Notes: a model not told the origin generated them from the sequence alone. DNA of 64,000 nucleotides from an uncultured Eubacteriales bacterium (GCA_934467415.1 CAKSLQ010000001.1:248001-312000); one strand, 5' to 3'. Counted from the stretch's first letter, positions 20,270 through 28,126 are shown. Translations and numbers: made by a program.

Positions 20270-21034
20270 TTATTCTCTCTCCTGTCGACTCTGCACCATA
20301 AGTTCCATGTTGCTGCAAAAATCTGTAATCTGCTTTGTATCATACATCGGATATGCCTCTGTAAATGCGCGAATATTATCAGTCAGCTGTTCAAGTTGTT
20401 CTGTCGAAATTGTGTCCAATTTCTCTTTTGTCATCTGCCTAAGTTCGGGTACGGTATAGACAAAACCATCTTGATAAACAGTAAGAGGACTACGGAAAGT
20501 TTCATTTATAAGATCGTCGTCGTCCGAGAATATGATATCTAATGTTTCGTCCGAATACGACGCGCCCACTGCTTCTAAATAATGAATGAATTCATTGCGC
20601 GAAACTGGCATTTCTCTAATCAAATATACCATCATCGGCAGTCTATGTTCCCCTGCTCGTGACATTTCGGAATACTCATCTAAAATAGCATTAAACCGCC
20701 GTTGCTCTTCCTCGCTATAATAAGTCTCAATATTTGTAAATGTATCAGGGATCATCAAGAATCCGCTGACACTCATGCCGTATGCTTCTCGGAAGGGATT
20801 CTCCCCTCCGCCAATTGCATTATTCTCATTTTCCGGATCGTAAAAATTAGAAGAGGAAAAAGATGTCGTTAAAATTGGTTTTTCTTCATGAGGTTCACTG
20901 GTTACTAATACTGCTTTTTCAATCTCTTTAGTTGCTTCTCGCGCTTCTATTTCATAAACCTTTTCTGTGCAAGACACAAGATACATACAAAGCAGCGTAC
21001 CGGTAATTAGAAGCAAATATAAGTTTTTTTTCAT
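20270..21034 (-). CDS. Predicted lipoprotein of unknown function, AT-rich gene
   Basis: The 254-residue protein begins 'MKKNLYLLLITGTLLCMYLVSC', a signal peptide with a lipobox ending in Cys22. The mature part is acidic and predicted helical ('ETYYSEEEQRRFNAILDEY'). No known domain is recognised. I chose ATG 21034, 10 bases after GGAG; a longer form from TTG 21058 would precede the signal peptide with unlikely residues. The gene is clearly richer in A and T than the GC-rich neighbours, suggesting recent acquisition together with the sigma remnant. It abuts the next lipoprotein gene (stop TAA, then GTG). Confidence 0.75.
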   Translation of the reverse strand: MKKNLYLLLITGTLLCMYLVSCTEKVYEIEAREATKEIEKAVLVTSEPHEEKPILTTSFSSSNFYDPENENNAIGGGENPFREAYGMSVSGFLMIPDTFTNIETYYSEEEQRRFNAILDEYSEMSRAGEHRLPMMVYLIREMPVSRNEFIHYLEAVGASYSDETLDIIFSDDDDLINETFRSPLTVYQDGFVYTVPELRQMTKEKLDTISTEQLEQLTDNIRAFTEAYPMYDTKQITDFCSNMELMVQSRQERE

Positions 21035-21054
21035 CGACGTAAATCTCCAACTTT

Positions 21055-21255
21055 TCAAAGTCTATACTTGTGGATTGATGCTTGATGATGTTTTTCATAA
21101 CACATAACATCCATCACGGCATCTTCCGCATCGTGGCTATCATGCAAAATATCAAGTGCTGTTTTATACATAAAATCGCCATACCTATAGTACAATGTCT
21201 CGATAAATGTCCGATCTTCCTCGTTCAAGGATGACAGCAAAATTAAGAATTGCAA
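21055..21255 (-). pseudogene. Broken sigma-70 family (ECF-type) factor, region 2 remnant
   Basis: The 66-codon frame starts at TTG 21255 with GAGG upstream. It reads 'NEEDRTFIETLYYRYG..MYKTALDIL.DSHDAEDAVMDV', which is sigma region 2 ('AEDAV' motif). After this it runs into an unrelated tail and stops. In the neighbouring frame the DNA continues sensibly as 'VMKNIIKHQSTSIDFEKLE', the expected next part of region 2, before it too stops inside the lipoprotein gene. Region 4 is missing. The likely history is a frameshift plus deletion. A short functional region-2 protein cannot be excluded. Confidence 0.55.
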
Positions 21256-21342
21256 GCGTTTTTCCTCGCATTTTAAATATTACATACAAATAATATCATA
21301 AATTATTCAAAAAGTACAGTCCTCATTTTTTTAAATATTTTA

Positions 21343-21371
21343 TTGACAAGTGCCGCGGCACGTTGTATACT
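21343..21371 (+). promoter_or_regulatory. glnA promoter with an internal palindrome
   Basis: TTGACA (21343-21348) and TATACT (21366-21371) are separated by 17 bases. The spacer contains a perfect 12-bp palindrome, GTGCCGCGGCAC (21350-21361), placed where a bound repressor would block polymerase. It does not look like a GlnR/TnrA site. Confidence 0.8.
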
Positions 21372-21375
21372 TTTA

Positions 21376-21440
21376 GGGTAAACAAGGATGTTTGCTACCT
21401 TGGGGCGCTGCCCTTGTAGCAGGCATCCTTCTCTCTTTTT
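21376..21440 (+). promoter_or_regulatory. Leader attenuator of glnA with ANTAR-like hexaloop
   Basis: Near the predicted 5' end of the RNA, GTAAAC-AAGGAT-GTTTGC (21378-21395) forms a 6-bp stem, one pair being a wobble, with an A1/G4 hexaloop. The same bases AAGGATG (21384-21390) pair with CATCCTT (21424-21430), and GCTAC (21394-21398) with GTAGC (21416-21420). GGGC/GCCC lie inside, and CTCTCTTTTT follows. The hexaloop stem and terminator therefore exclude each other. Only one hexaloop stem fits between the promoter and the terminator, whereas known ANTAR sites have two. Confidence 0.65.
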
Positions 21441-21465
21441 ATAAAAATGCACGGAGGGAAACGCT

Positions 21466-22683
21466 ATGATCTACACGGCACAAGAGGTATTCGACTTTGT
21501 GAAGGAAGAGGACGTCAAGTTCATCCGTCTTGCCTTCTGCGATACGCGCGGCAGGCAGAAGAACATCTCCATCCTGCCGAGCGAGCTGCACCGCGCCTTT
21601 GAGGACGGCATCTCCTTTGACGCCTCGGCCATCTGCGGCTTCGGCGGCGCGGAAAAGTCCGATCTTTTGCTGTTTCCCGATCCGTCCACGCTGAATGTAC
21701 TTCCCTGGCGTCCCTCGCACGGCAAGGTCGTGCGCATGTTCTGCGACATCCGCCACCCGGACGGCACGCCGTTTGCCCGCGACACGCGCGCCATTCTGCG
21801 CCGCGCCGTTGCCGATGCAAAGGCGGCGGGCATCACGGTGCAGTTCGGCGCGGAAATTGAGTTCTATCTGTTCAAAACGGATGAAAACGGCGACCCGACG
21901 AAGATCCCGTTTGACCATGCGACCTATATGGACGTTGCGCCCGAAGACAAGGGCGAAAACGTGCGGCGCGAAATCTGCCTGACTCTGCTTGACATGGGCA
22001 TTCAGCCCGAAAGCTCGCATCACGAGGAAGGCCCCGGGCAAAACGAGATCGACTTCCGCTACAGCGACGCGATGCGCGCCGCCGACGATGCAATGAATTT
22101 CATCACGGTGGTCAAGGCGACCGCGACGCAGAACGGTCTGTACGCCGACTTCTCCCCGAAGCCGCTTGAAAACGAGAGCGGCAACGGACTGCACATCAAC
22201 ATGTCGGTGAAATGCGCCGACGGCACCGACCGCACCCCCGCCTTCATGGCAGGCATTCTCGCGCACATTCGCGACCTCACCGCCTTCCTCAACCCGAGCG
22301 AGGCGTCCTACCGCCGTTTCGGCAAATGCAAGGCGCCGAAGTTTGTCACCTGGTCGCACGAAAACCGCTCGCAGCTGATCCGCATTCCCGCAGCAAAGGG
22401 CGAATACCGCCGCATCGAGCTGCGCTCGCCAGACCCGTCCGCCAACCCCTATCTTGCCTATGCACTGCTCATCTGGGCAGGGCTTGACGGCATTGCAAAG
22501 GACATGTGTCCCGCGCCCGCGGTCAACCTCAATCTGCTGACCGCACCTGAGAGCGAGACCCGCGAATTCGACACGCTGCCGGGCAGCCTCGAAGAAGCCG
22601 TCGCGCTTGCCGGCGGCAGTGCGCTCGTGCGCCGCGTGCTCGGCGACGACGCCGCCGCATTTCTGACCGACGCGCGGAGGTAA
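21466..22683 (+). CDS. glnA: Glutamine synthetase type I (short form)
   Basis: The 405-residue ATP-dependent glutamate-ammonia ligase is shorter than the usual 440-470. Active-site segments are present: 'FGAEIEFYLF' (metal Glu pair), 'SHHEEGPGQNEIDFRY', 'NGLHINMS' (first His kept, second position Asn) and 'SHENRSQLIRIP'. The usual tyrosine adenylylation loop 'NLYDLPPEE' is replaced by 'NLNLLTAPESETREF', so adenylylation control is unlikely. The start ATG 21466 has GGAGGG at 21453-21458. It is followed after 5 bases by an ANTAR regulator gene, and its leader carries a terminator-type attenuator. Confidence 0.93.
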   Translation: MIYTAQEVFDFVKEEDVKFIRLAFCDTRGRQKNISILPSELHRAFEDGISFDASAICGFGGAEKSDLLLFPDPSTLNVLPWRPSHGKVVRMFCDIRHPDGTPFARDTRAILRRAVADAKAAGITVQFGAEIEFYLFKTDENGDPTKIPFDHATYMDVAPEDKGENVRREICLTLLDMGIQPESSHHEEGPGQNEIDFRYSDAMRAADDAMNFITVVKATATQNGLYADFSPKPLENESGNGLHINMSVKCADGTDRTPAFMAGILAHIRDLTAFLNPSEASYRRFGKCKAPKFVTWSHENRSQLIRIPAAKGEYRRIELRSPDPSANPYLAYALLIWAGLDGIAKDMCPAPAVNLNLLTAPESETREFDTLPGSLEEAVALAGGSALVRRVLGDDAAAFLTDARR

Positions 22684-22688
22684 CGTCC

Positions 22689-23273
22689 ATGACGACACCC
22701 AAACCGCTCTGCCGGGTGCTGGTCGTTTCAAGCGGAAAGCAAGCGTATGACTATATCGCAGAGCTGCTGCCTTCCGGCGAATACGACCCGATCACGCATG
22801 TGACAAGCGCCGGAGAGGCCAAGCGTCTGCTCGTCGGCACCGACTATGACATTCTCATCATCAACACGCCGCTGCCGGACGAATTCGGCACGGAGCTTGC
22901 GCTCGACTGCGCCGTGGGGACGCGCGGTGTGCTTGTGCTCTGCAAAAGCGAACTGTACGAGCAGGTCTCCTACCGTCTGGAGGACAGCGGCATCCTGACG
23001 CTTCCGCGGCCGGTGACCCGCCAGACCTTTTATACCACGGTCAGGCTGCTGGCTGCCACCAACGCACGCCTTGCCAAAATGGAGAAGCAGAACCGCTCGC
23101 TGAAAGAGAAGATGGAGGACATCCGCGTGGTCAACCGCGCAAAATGGCTTCTGATCGAGCATCTTTCCATGCATGAGCAGGAAGCGCACTACTATATCGA
23201 AAAGCAGGCCATGGACATGCGGCTGTCCCGCCGCGAGGTGGCGGAGCACATCATCCGCACCTACGACCAGTAA
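22689..23273 (+). CDS. ANTAR-domain RNA-binding antiterminator with degenerate receiver
   Basis: The 194-residue protein has an N-terminal CheY-like domain (about 1-125), a coiled-coil linker ('ARLAKMEKQNRSLKEKMEDI') and a C-terminal ANTAR domain ('VNRAKWLLIEHL', then 'EAHYYIEKQAMDMRLSRREVAE'). ANTAR domains bind paired hexaloop RNA stems and prevent termination. At the phospho-acceptor position the receiver reads 'DILIINTPLPDEFG', with Asn where Asp is expected, so phosphorylation is doubtful. It lies 5 bases after glnA and probably acts on the glnA and glnN leaders, an inference from position and from the hexaloop stems found there. No partner histidine kinase is in the window. Confidence 0.9.
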   Translation: MTTPKPLCRVLVVSSGKQAYDYIAELLPSGEYDPITHVTSAGEAKRLLVGTDYDILIINTPLPDEFGTELALDCAVGTRGVLVLCKSELYEQVSYRLEDSGILTLPRPVTRQTFYTTVRLLAATNARLAKMEKQNRSLKEKMEDIRVVNRAKWLLIEHLSMHEQEAHYYIEKQAMDMRLSRREVAEHIIRTYDQ

Positions 23274-23292
23274 CCAATCGAGGATAAATAAA

Positions 23293-23331
23293 ATGTATAT
23301 AGAAACGGGGAAATCCAATGAAACAGACTAA
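23293..23331 (+). CDS. Possible 12-codon leader peptide overlapping the pyrG start
   Basis: ATG 23293 has a good SD (CGAGGAT, about 9 bases upstream). It encodes MYIETGKSNETD and stops at 23329-23331, 14 bases inside pyrG in another frame. Translating ribosomes would finish over the pyrG start, so it could couple translation or tune it. This is a position-based inference only. Confidence 0.3.
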   Translation: MYIETGKSNETD

Positions 23332-24931
23332 GTATATTTTCGTGACCGGCGGCGTTGTCTCCGGCCTCGGCAAGGGCATCACCGCCGCCTCGCTCGGCCG
23401 TCTGCTGAAAGCGCGCGGCCTGAAGGTCGCCGCGCAGAAGCTCGACCCCTATATCAACGTTGACCCCGGCACGATGAGCCCCTACCAGCACGGTGAGGTC
23501 TATGTCACCGAGGATGGCGCGGAGACCGACCTTGACCTCGGCCACTACGAGCGCTTCATCGACGAGGAGCTGAACCGCTATTCCAACCTGACGACGGGCA
23601 AGGTCTACTGGAACGTCCTCAACAAGGAACGCCGCGGCGAATACCTCGGCTCGACCGTGCAGGTCATCCCGCATATCACCAACGAGATCAAAGAATTTGT
23701 CTATTCGGTCGGCAAGAAGACCGACGCGGATGTCGTCATCACCGAGATCGGCGGCACGATCGGCGACATCGAGTCGCAGCCGTTCCTCGAAGCGGTCAGA
23801 CAGATCTCGCTCGAGGTCGGCCGCGAAAACAGTCTGTTCATTCATGTGACGCTGGTTCCCTTCCTCAGCGGCTCGGACGAGCACAAGTCAAAGCCCACGC
23901 AGCACTCGGTCAAGGAGCTGCAAGGCATGGGCATCAATCCGAACATCATCATTCTCCGTTGTGATGAGCCGCTCGAGCCCGAGATCTTCCGCAAGATCTC
24001 GATGTTCTGCAACGTCAAGCCGGACTGCGTGATCGAAAACATCACGCTGCCCGTGCTGTACGAAGCGCCCGTCATGCTGGAAAAGAGCTGTTTCTCCGCC
24101 ATCGTCTGCCGCGAGCTCGGCATCGACGCGCCCACGATTGATATGAGCGACTGGAACGAGATGCTCGACCGCATTCACAACCGCCCGAAGACCGTGACGA
24201 TCGGCCTCGTCGGCAAATATGTGCAGCTGCACGACGCCTACCTCTCGGTGGCGGAGGCGCTGCGCCACGCCGGCTATGTACACGGCTCGCACATCAAGAT
24301 CAAATGGATCGACTCCGAGACCGTGACCGAAGACAACGTCGCCGAGATCCTCTCGGACTGCTCCGGCGTCATTGTGCCCGGCGGCTTCGGCAACCGCGGC
24401 ATTGAGGGCAAGATCGTGACCGCACACTACTGCCGCACACACAACCTGCCATACCTCGGCATCTGCCTCGGCATGCAGATCGCCGTCATCGAGTTTGCAC
24501 GCAACGTCTGCGGCTGGAAGGACGCAAACTCGGGCGAATTTGATCCCGCGTCCGCGCACAAGGTCATCGACTTTCTGCCGGATCAGAACGATGAGGTTGC
24601 CAAGGGCGGTACCCTCCGCCTCGGCGCATATCCCTGCAAGGTCAGGACCGATACGCAGATGTACCGCACCTACGGCAAGACCGAGATCTCCGAGCGGCAC
24701 CGCCATCGCTATGAGTTCAACAACGACTTCCGCGAAGCGCTCGCCGATGCCGGTCTCTGCATCAGCGGCACATCGCCGGACGGCTACATCGTCGAGACCG
24801 TTGAGATCCCCGAAAACGATTTCTTTATCGGCGTGCAGTTCCACCCCGAGTTCAAGAGCCGCCCCAACAAGGCGCACCCGCTCTTCCTCGGCCTTGTCGC
24901 CGCAGCCCTCGCAAAGAAAGAAAATCCGTAA
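23318..24931 (+). CDS. pyrG: CTP synthase
   Basis: The 537-residue protein makes CTP from UTP, ATP and glutamine. The N-terminal synthetase half starts 'KYIFVTGGVVSGLGKGITAA' (P-loop). The C-terminal class I glutaminase has 'GICLGMQ' (Cys nucleophile) and 'FHPEF' (His-Glu). Length is typical. ATG 23318 has a weak GGGGAAA upstream. The gap to the ANTAR gene is 44 bases with no terminator, so it may be part of a glnA-ANTAR-pyrG transcript. CTP synthase consumes the glutamine that glnA makes. No GGGC-type reiteration start or attenuator of the Bacillus kind is visible. Confidence 0.97.
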   Translation: MKQTKYIFVTGGVVSGLGKGITAASLGRLLKARGLKVAAQKLDPYINVDPGTMSPYQHGEVYVTEDGAETDLDLGHYERFIDEELNRYSNLTTGKVYWNVLNKERRGEYLGSTVQVIPHITNEIKEFVYSVGKKTDADVVITEIGGTIGDIESQPFLEAVRQISLEVGRENSLFIHVTLVPFLSGSDEHKSKPTQHSVKELQGMGINPNIIILRCDEPLEPEIFRKISMFCNVKPDCVIENITLPVLYEAPVMLEKSCFSAIVCRELGIDAPTIDMSDWNEMLDRIHNRPKTVTIGLVGKYVQLHDAYLSVAEALRHAGYVHGSHIKIKWIDSETVTEDNVAEILSDCSGVIVPGGFGNRGIEGKIVTAHYCRTHNLPYLGICLGMQIAVIEFARNVCGWKDANSGEFDPASAHKVIDFLPDQNDEVAKGGTLRLGAYPCKVRTDTQMYRTYGKTEISERHRHRYEFNNDFREALADAGLCISGTSPDGYIVETVEIPENDFFIGVQFHPEFKSRPNKAHPLFLGLVAAALAKKENP

Positions 24932-24932
24932 G

Positions 24933-24971
24933 AAAAAGCGCTGCACGGCGTTCGGCCGTGCAGCGCTTTTT
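24933..24971. terminator. Bidirectional terminator between pyrG and the HAD gene
   Basis: AAAAAGCGCTGCACGGC and its complement GCCGTGCAGCGCTTTTT form a long perfect hairpin with a 5-base loop and T-runs on both strands, between two convergent genes. Confidence 0.95.
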
Positions 24972-24974
24972 CGA

Positions 24975-25613
24975 TTAAAAGTCTGTCGGAATATCCGTAT
25001 AATCCGCCGTCAGCCGCTCGACGATGCCGCGCAGCTTTTCCTGCTCCGGCTCGCTCGCGTCGTACACGCCGACCACGCGAAAGCCTGCGTTCTTCGCCGT
25101 TTTTGCCGCGTGATACGCATCCTCAAACACGACGACATCGGATTTCGGCAGGCCGAGCAGGCGCAGCGCCGCCTCGTAGACCTCCGGGGTGTCCTTGCTC
25201 TTGCCGACATCCGCGCAGGTGACGATCCCGCAGAAGGCAGCGGCAATGCCGCAATGTGCAAGTCCCGCCTCCACAAGCGTGCGATCGCCCGCCGTGGCAA
25301 TGCAAGCCTTCACGCCTGCGCCGTGCAAACGCATAAGAAACGCCGGAATACCCGGTTTCGGCTCGGCACGGTTGGCATAATCCGCATGGACAAAGCGCAC
25401 CGTATCGCGAACGATCTCGTCCACCGACTGCGGCAGATGATAAAGTTCCTTGAGATAGGCGGAGGCCACCGGCAGACTCATGCGCAGAATCGTCTGTCGC
25501 AGGCCGGGCGCGGGTTCTCTGCCCTGCTCTTTGAGCCGGCGATCCACCGCCGTATCCCAGATCCACATGGAGTCAAGCAGTGTGCCGTCAAAATCAAAAA
25601 TCGCACCGCGCAT
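24975..25613 (-). CDS. HAD-superfamily phosphatase, beta-phosphoglucomutase-like
   Basis: The 212-residue protein has the HAD motifs 'DFDGTLLDS' (motif I, residues about 7-15, nucleophile first Asp), 'IATAGD' (motif II Thr/Ser region), 'KSKDTPEVY' (motif III Lys) and 'VVFEDAYHA' (motif IV). The helical cap lies after motif I, as in the subfamily I phosphatases and beta-phosphoglucomutases. The substrate cannot be assigned. It starts one base after the thiamine pyrophosphokinase stop, so the two are co-transcribed. Confidence 0.88.
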   Translation of the reverse strand: MRGAIFDFDGTLLDSMWIWDTAVDRRLKEQGREPAPGLRQTILRMSLPVASAYLKELYHLPQSVDEIVRDTVRFVHADYANRAEPKPGIPAFLMRLHGAGVKACIATAGDRTLVEAGLAHCGIAAAFCGIVTCADVGKSKDTPEVYEAALRLLGLPKSDVVVFEDAYHAAKTAKNAGFRVVGVYDASEPEQEKLRGIVERLTADYTDIPTDF

Positions 25614-25614
25614 A

Positions 25615-26253
25615 TCAGACCTCCCGCGAACCGCGCGCCATGCGCGAGCAGATCACGGCCAGCACGCCGCTCTCAAGCGCAATTTCGGCGTCGCCGCGCC
25701 ATTCATTACTGACGCCGATCGGAAACGAGTTGGTGAGCGTCGCCTTCTCCAGCGGATATTTGACGCCGCGCACCGTCACGCCGCGGCATACATCCGTGAG
25801 CGACAGCAGCGAGAGCGAATAACCCGCTTTGGCGGGAAGGGTCAGGCTGCCGCTGCCGAAAATGTACAGAAGATCGTTGTCATCCGCGATTTCCACGCGC
25901 GCGCCGTGCGCCGCGGCAAAGGTTGCCGCCTGCAAATTGCCGAGCATATGATCCAGTCTGCCGCCGAGCGCGCAGCAGAGGCGCAAATGCGTATACCCTT
26001 TTTCCACGGCATAGCGCACCGCCGCCATGGTGTCGGTATCGTCCTTTTCACGGGGGAGCTCCAGCACGGGAACATCCGCATCGATCTTTTCGTCGAGCGA
26101 ATCGAAGTCGCCGACGAACAGATCCGGCCGGATGCCCGCCTGCTTTGCATATTTGTAGCCCTTGTCGCAGGCGATGACGAGCGCCGTATTGTCCTTGATG
26201 CCTGTAAGCGGTGAAAACGCGCCGCCCGACAGGATTGTACAAGATTTTTCCAT
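25615..26253 (-). CDS. thiN: Thiamine pyrophosphokinase
   Basis: The 212-residue enzyme makes thiamine diphosphate from thiamine and ATP. Family features are 'VIACDKGYKYAKQAGIRPDLFVGDFDS' (given in part here; key residues are the Asp and the final DFDS), 'EKDDTDTMAA' and 'GGRLDHMLGNL' in the N-terminal catalytic domain, followed by a beta-rich C-terminal thiamine-binding domain. The cofactor made serves many enzymes here. It follows rplS on the same strand behind a terminator. I see no TPP riboswitch in the short leader. Confidence 0.92.
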   Translation of the reverse strand: MEKSCTILSGGAFSPLTGIKDNTALVIACDKGYKYAKQAGIRPDLFVGDFDSLDEKIDADVPVLELPREKDDTDTMAAVRYAVEKGYTHLRLCCALGGRLDHMLGNLQAATFAAAHGARVEIADDNDLLYIFGSGSLTLPAKAGYSLSLLSLTDVCRGVTVRGVKYPLEKATLTNSFPIGVSNEWRGDAEIALESGVLAVICSRMARGSREV

Positions 26254-26270
26254 GTCTGCCTCTTTCTTTG

Positions 26271-26305
26271 TAAAGAGAAAAGCCGCAGCATAGCTCCGGC
26301 TTTTT
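26271..26305 (-). terminator. Intrinsic terminator of rplS
   Basis: On the minus strand, AAAAGCCG and CGGCTTTT arms enclose an 11-base loop and are followed by CTCTTT. It sits between the rplS stop and the thiN start, so thiN is likely expressed by read-through. Confidence 0.75.
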
Positions 26306-26321
26306 CGTCTTTTCTGTAAGC

Positions 26322-26669
26322 TCAGTTGTCGATCTTTTCCTTGACCTTTGCGCTCTTGCCAACGCGGTCACGGATGTAGTAGAGCTTCGCACGGCGAACC
26401 TTACCGGTTCTGACCAGCTCGACCTTAACGACGTTGGGGGAATGGAGCGGGAACGTCTTCTCAACGCCGCAGCCATACGCAACACGTCTTACCGTGAAGG
26501 TCTCCGAGATACCACCGCCGTTCTTCGCAATCACGGTACCCTCGAAGATCTGGATTCTTTCCCGCGCGCCCTCTTTGATCCGGTTGTGGACCTTGACGGT
26601 GCTACCGACCAGAATGACCGGGGGATTCTCCTTAATCTGCTCACTTACAAAAGCCTGAATCTTATCCAT
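26322..26669 (-). CDS. rplS: 50S ribosomal protein L19
   Basis: The 115-residue protein matches L19, which sits at the interface of the 30S and 50S subunits. Conserved segments are 'GSTVKVHNRIKEGARERIQIFEG' (given as landmark; key residues are the V-H..I.EG..ER.Q.FEG pattern), 'VRRVAYGCGVEKTFPLHSP' and 'KVRRAKLYYIRDR'. ATG 26669 has a strong AAGGAGGAG. It has its own 17-base-spaced promoter and an ~80-base leader with small hairpins, where other Firmicutes have an L19 leader. The usual rimM-trmD partners are absent; thiN follows. Confidence 0.96.
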   Translation of the reverse strand: MDKIQAFVSEQIKENPPVILVGSTVKVHNRIKEGARERIQIFEGTVIAKNGGGISETFTVRRVAYGCGVEKTFPLHSPNVVKVELVRTGKVRRAKLYYIRDRVGKSAKVKEKIDN

Positions 26670-26754
26670 CTTCGGCTCCTCCTTATACAACGAACATTCG
26701 TGCAGAGCATTGCAGAGGACTGTTCTGAATCATGTGCATACGCACAACGTGTAG

Positions 26755-26783
26755 ATTATACCATGCAAAACGCACATTTGCAA
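26755..26783 (-). promoter_or_regulatory. rplS promoter
   Basis: On the minus strand, TTGCAA (26783-26778), a 17-base spacer and TATAAT (26760-26755). The leader that follows contains GTGC/GCAC and CGAA/TTCG small stems. Confidence 0.8.
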
Positions 26784-26837
26784 GCCTTTTTGCAAAATTT
26801 TTATAACTTTTTTCGCGGAAAAATCCGTATCGTATGC

Positions 26838-26866
26838 TTGTATATAAGCCTGTTCTATGGTATAAT
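26838..26866 (+). promoter_or_regulatory. Promoter of the apgM-like gene
   Basis: TTGTAT (26838-26843), a 17-base spacer and TATAAT (26861-26866), divergent from the rplS promoter. Confidence 0.75.
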
Positions 26867-26917
26867 ATTATGAATATTTTTTTCATTTCAATATTTTCTG
26901 CAAAGGAAGAATGCTCA

Positions 26918-28126
26918 ATGAAATATTTTGTTCTGGTCTGCGACGGCATGGCCGACCGCCCCATCCCGGCGCTCGGCGGCAAAACGCCGATGGAAGCCGC
27001 CGTCAAGCCCATGATGGATGCCCTCGCGGCAAAATCGCTCTGCGGCACGGTCTCCAATGTCCCCGAGGGCATGGTGCCCGAGAGTGACACGGCCAACCTC
27101 GCCATTCTCTCCTACGACCCGAAGCTCTATTCCAAGGGGCGCTCGCCGCTGGAAGCCATGAGCATGGGGCTGACCATGCAGCCGGACGAAACGGCCTATC
27201 GCTGCAATGTGGTCACGCTCAGCGAGGACGGCGACTACGACGACAAGATCATGATCGACCACAGTGCCGACGAGATCTCGACCGCCGAGGCGGACGAGCT
27301 GATCCGCACGCTTGAGGCAAAGCTCGGCAGCGACATGCGCCACTTCTACACCGGCGTGTCCTACCGGCACTGCCTGCTCTGGAAAAACGGCGACGAAACC
27401 TACGACTTTGCACGGCCGCACGACATCATCGGCAAGCACATCGGCCCCTATCTGCCGTCCGGTGACCGAGGCAAGCCCTTCTACGATCTGATGCGGGCAA
27501 GCTATGACATTCTGAAGGACCACCCCGTCAACGTCGCACGGCGGAACGCGGGCAAGCATCCCGCCAATTCCGCATGGCTCTGGAGCCCCGGCAAGAAGCC
27601 GGCGCTCCCCTCCTTTGCAGACAAATGGGGGCTGCGCGGCGCGGTCATCTCCGCGGTCGATCTCATTAAGGGCATCGGCATCTGCGCGGGCATGACCTCC
27701 ATCGACGTCGAGGGCGCGACCGGCAACGTACACACCAACTACCGCGGAAAAGCCGACGCGGCAATCGAAGCCTTCCGGGACGGCTATGACTTCGTTTTCG
27801 TCCATGTGGAGGGCCCGGACGAGTGCGGACACCGCGCCGAGATTGACAACAAGGTGCTCGCCATCGAAAAGATTGACGCGATTATCTTAAAGTCGGTCTA
27901 CGACTATCTGGCAGGCTCGGGCGATGACTTCAAGATCTATCTGCTGCCCGATCATCCGACGCCGATCGAGCTGCGCACGCACAGCATGGAGCCCGTGCCG
28001 TTCTTCCTCTACGACAGCACGAAGGCACAGCGCGGCGTGACCCCGTTCACCGAAAAGACGGCGGAGGCGACGAAGCTCTATTACCCGGACGGCAGCGGGC
28101 TGCTCCGACACATCATCACAAAATAA
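26918..28126 (+). CDS. apgM: Cofactor-independent phosphoglycerate mutase, archaeal type (or alternative homoserine kinase)
   Basis: The 402-residue protein of the alkaline-phosphatase superfamily has 'VCDGMADRP' (first metal Asp), 'VPESDTANLAIL' (nucleophilic Ser), 'VEGPDECGHRAE' and 'LPDHPTPIELRTH' (metal Asp/His). Members are called 2,3-bisphosphoglycerate-independent phosphoglycerate mutase (ApgM). A closely related bacterial set is a proposed homoserine kinase (TIGR02535), found where thrB is missing. Threonine synthase lies 3.5 kb downstream on the same strand and no thrB is visible, which fits the kinase idea. ATG 26918 follows AAAGGAAG; an upstream in-frame extension overlaps the promoter. 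Confidence 0.85.
   Translation: MKYFVLVCDGMADRPIPALGGKTPMEAAVKPMMDALAAKSLCGTVSNVPEGMVPESDTANLAILSYDPKLYSKGRSPLEAMSMGLTMQPDETAYRCNVVTLSEDGDYDDKIMIDHSADEISTAEADELIRTLEAKLGSDMRHFYTGVSYRHCLLWKNGDETYDFARPHDIIGKHIGPYLPSGDRGKPFYDLMRASYDILKDHPVNVARRNAGKHPANSAWLWSPGKKPALPSFADKWGLRGAVISAVDLIKGIGICAGMTSIDVEGATGNVHTNYRGKADAAIEAFRDGYDFVFVHVEGPDECGHRAEIDNKVLAIEKIDAIILKSVYDYLAGSGDDFKIYLLPDHPTPIELRTHSMEPVPFFLYDSTKAQRGVTPFTEKTAEATKLYYPDGSGLLRHIITK

Noticed and set aside
26221..26280. TPP riboswitch before thiN
   Set aside because: The leader is too short and holds only the rplS terminator; no THI-box sequence is present.
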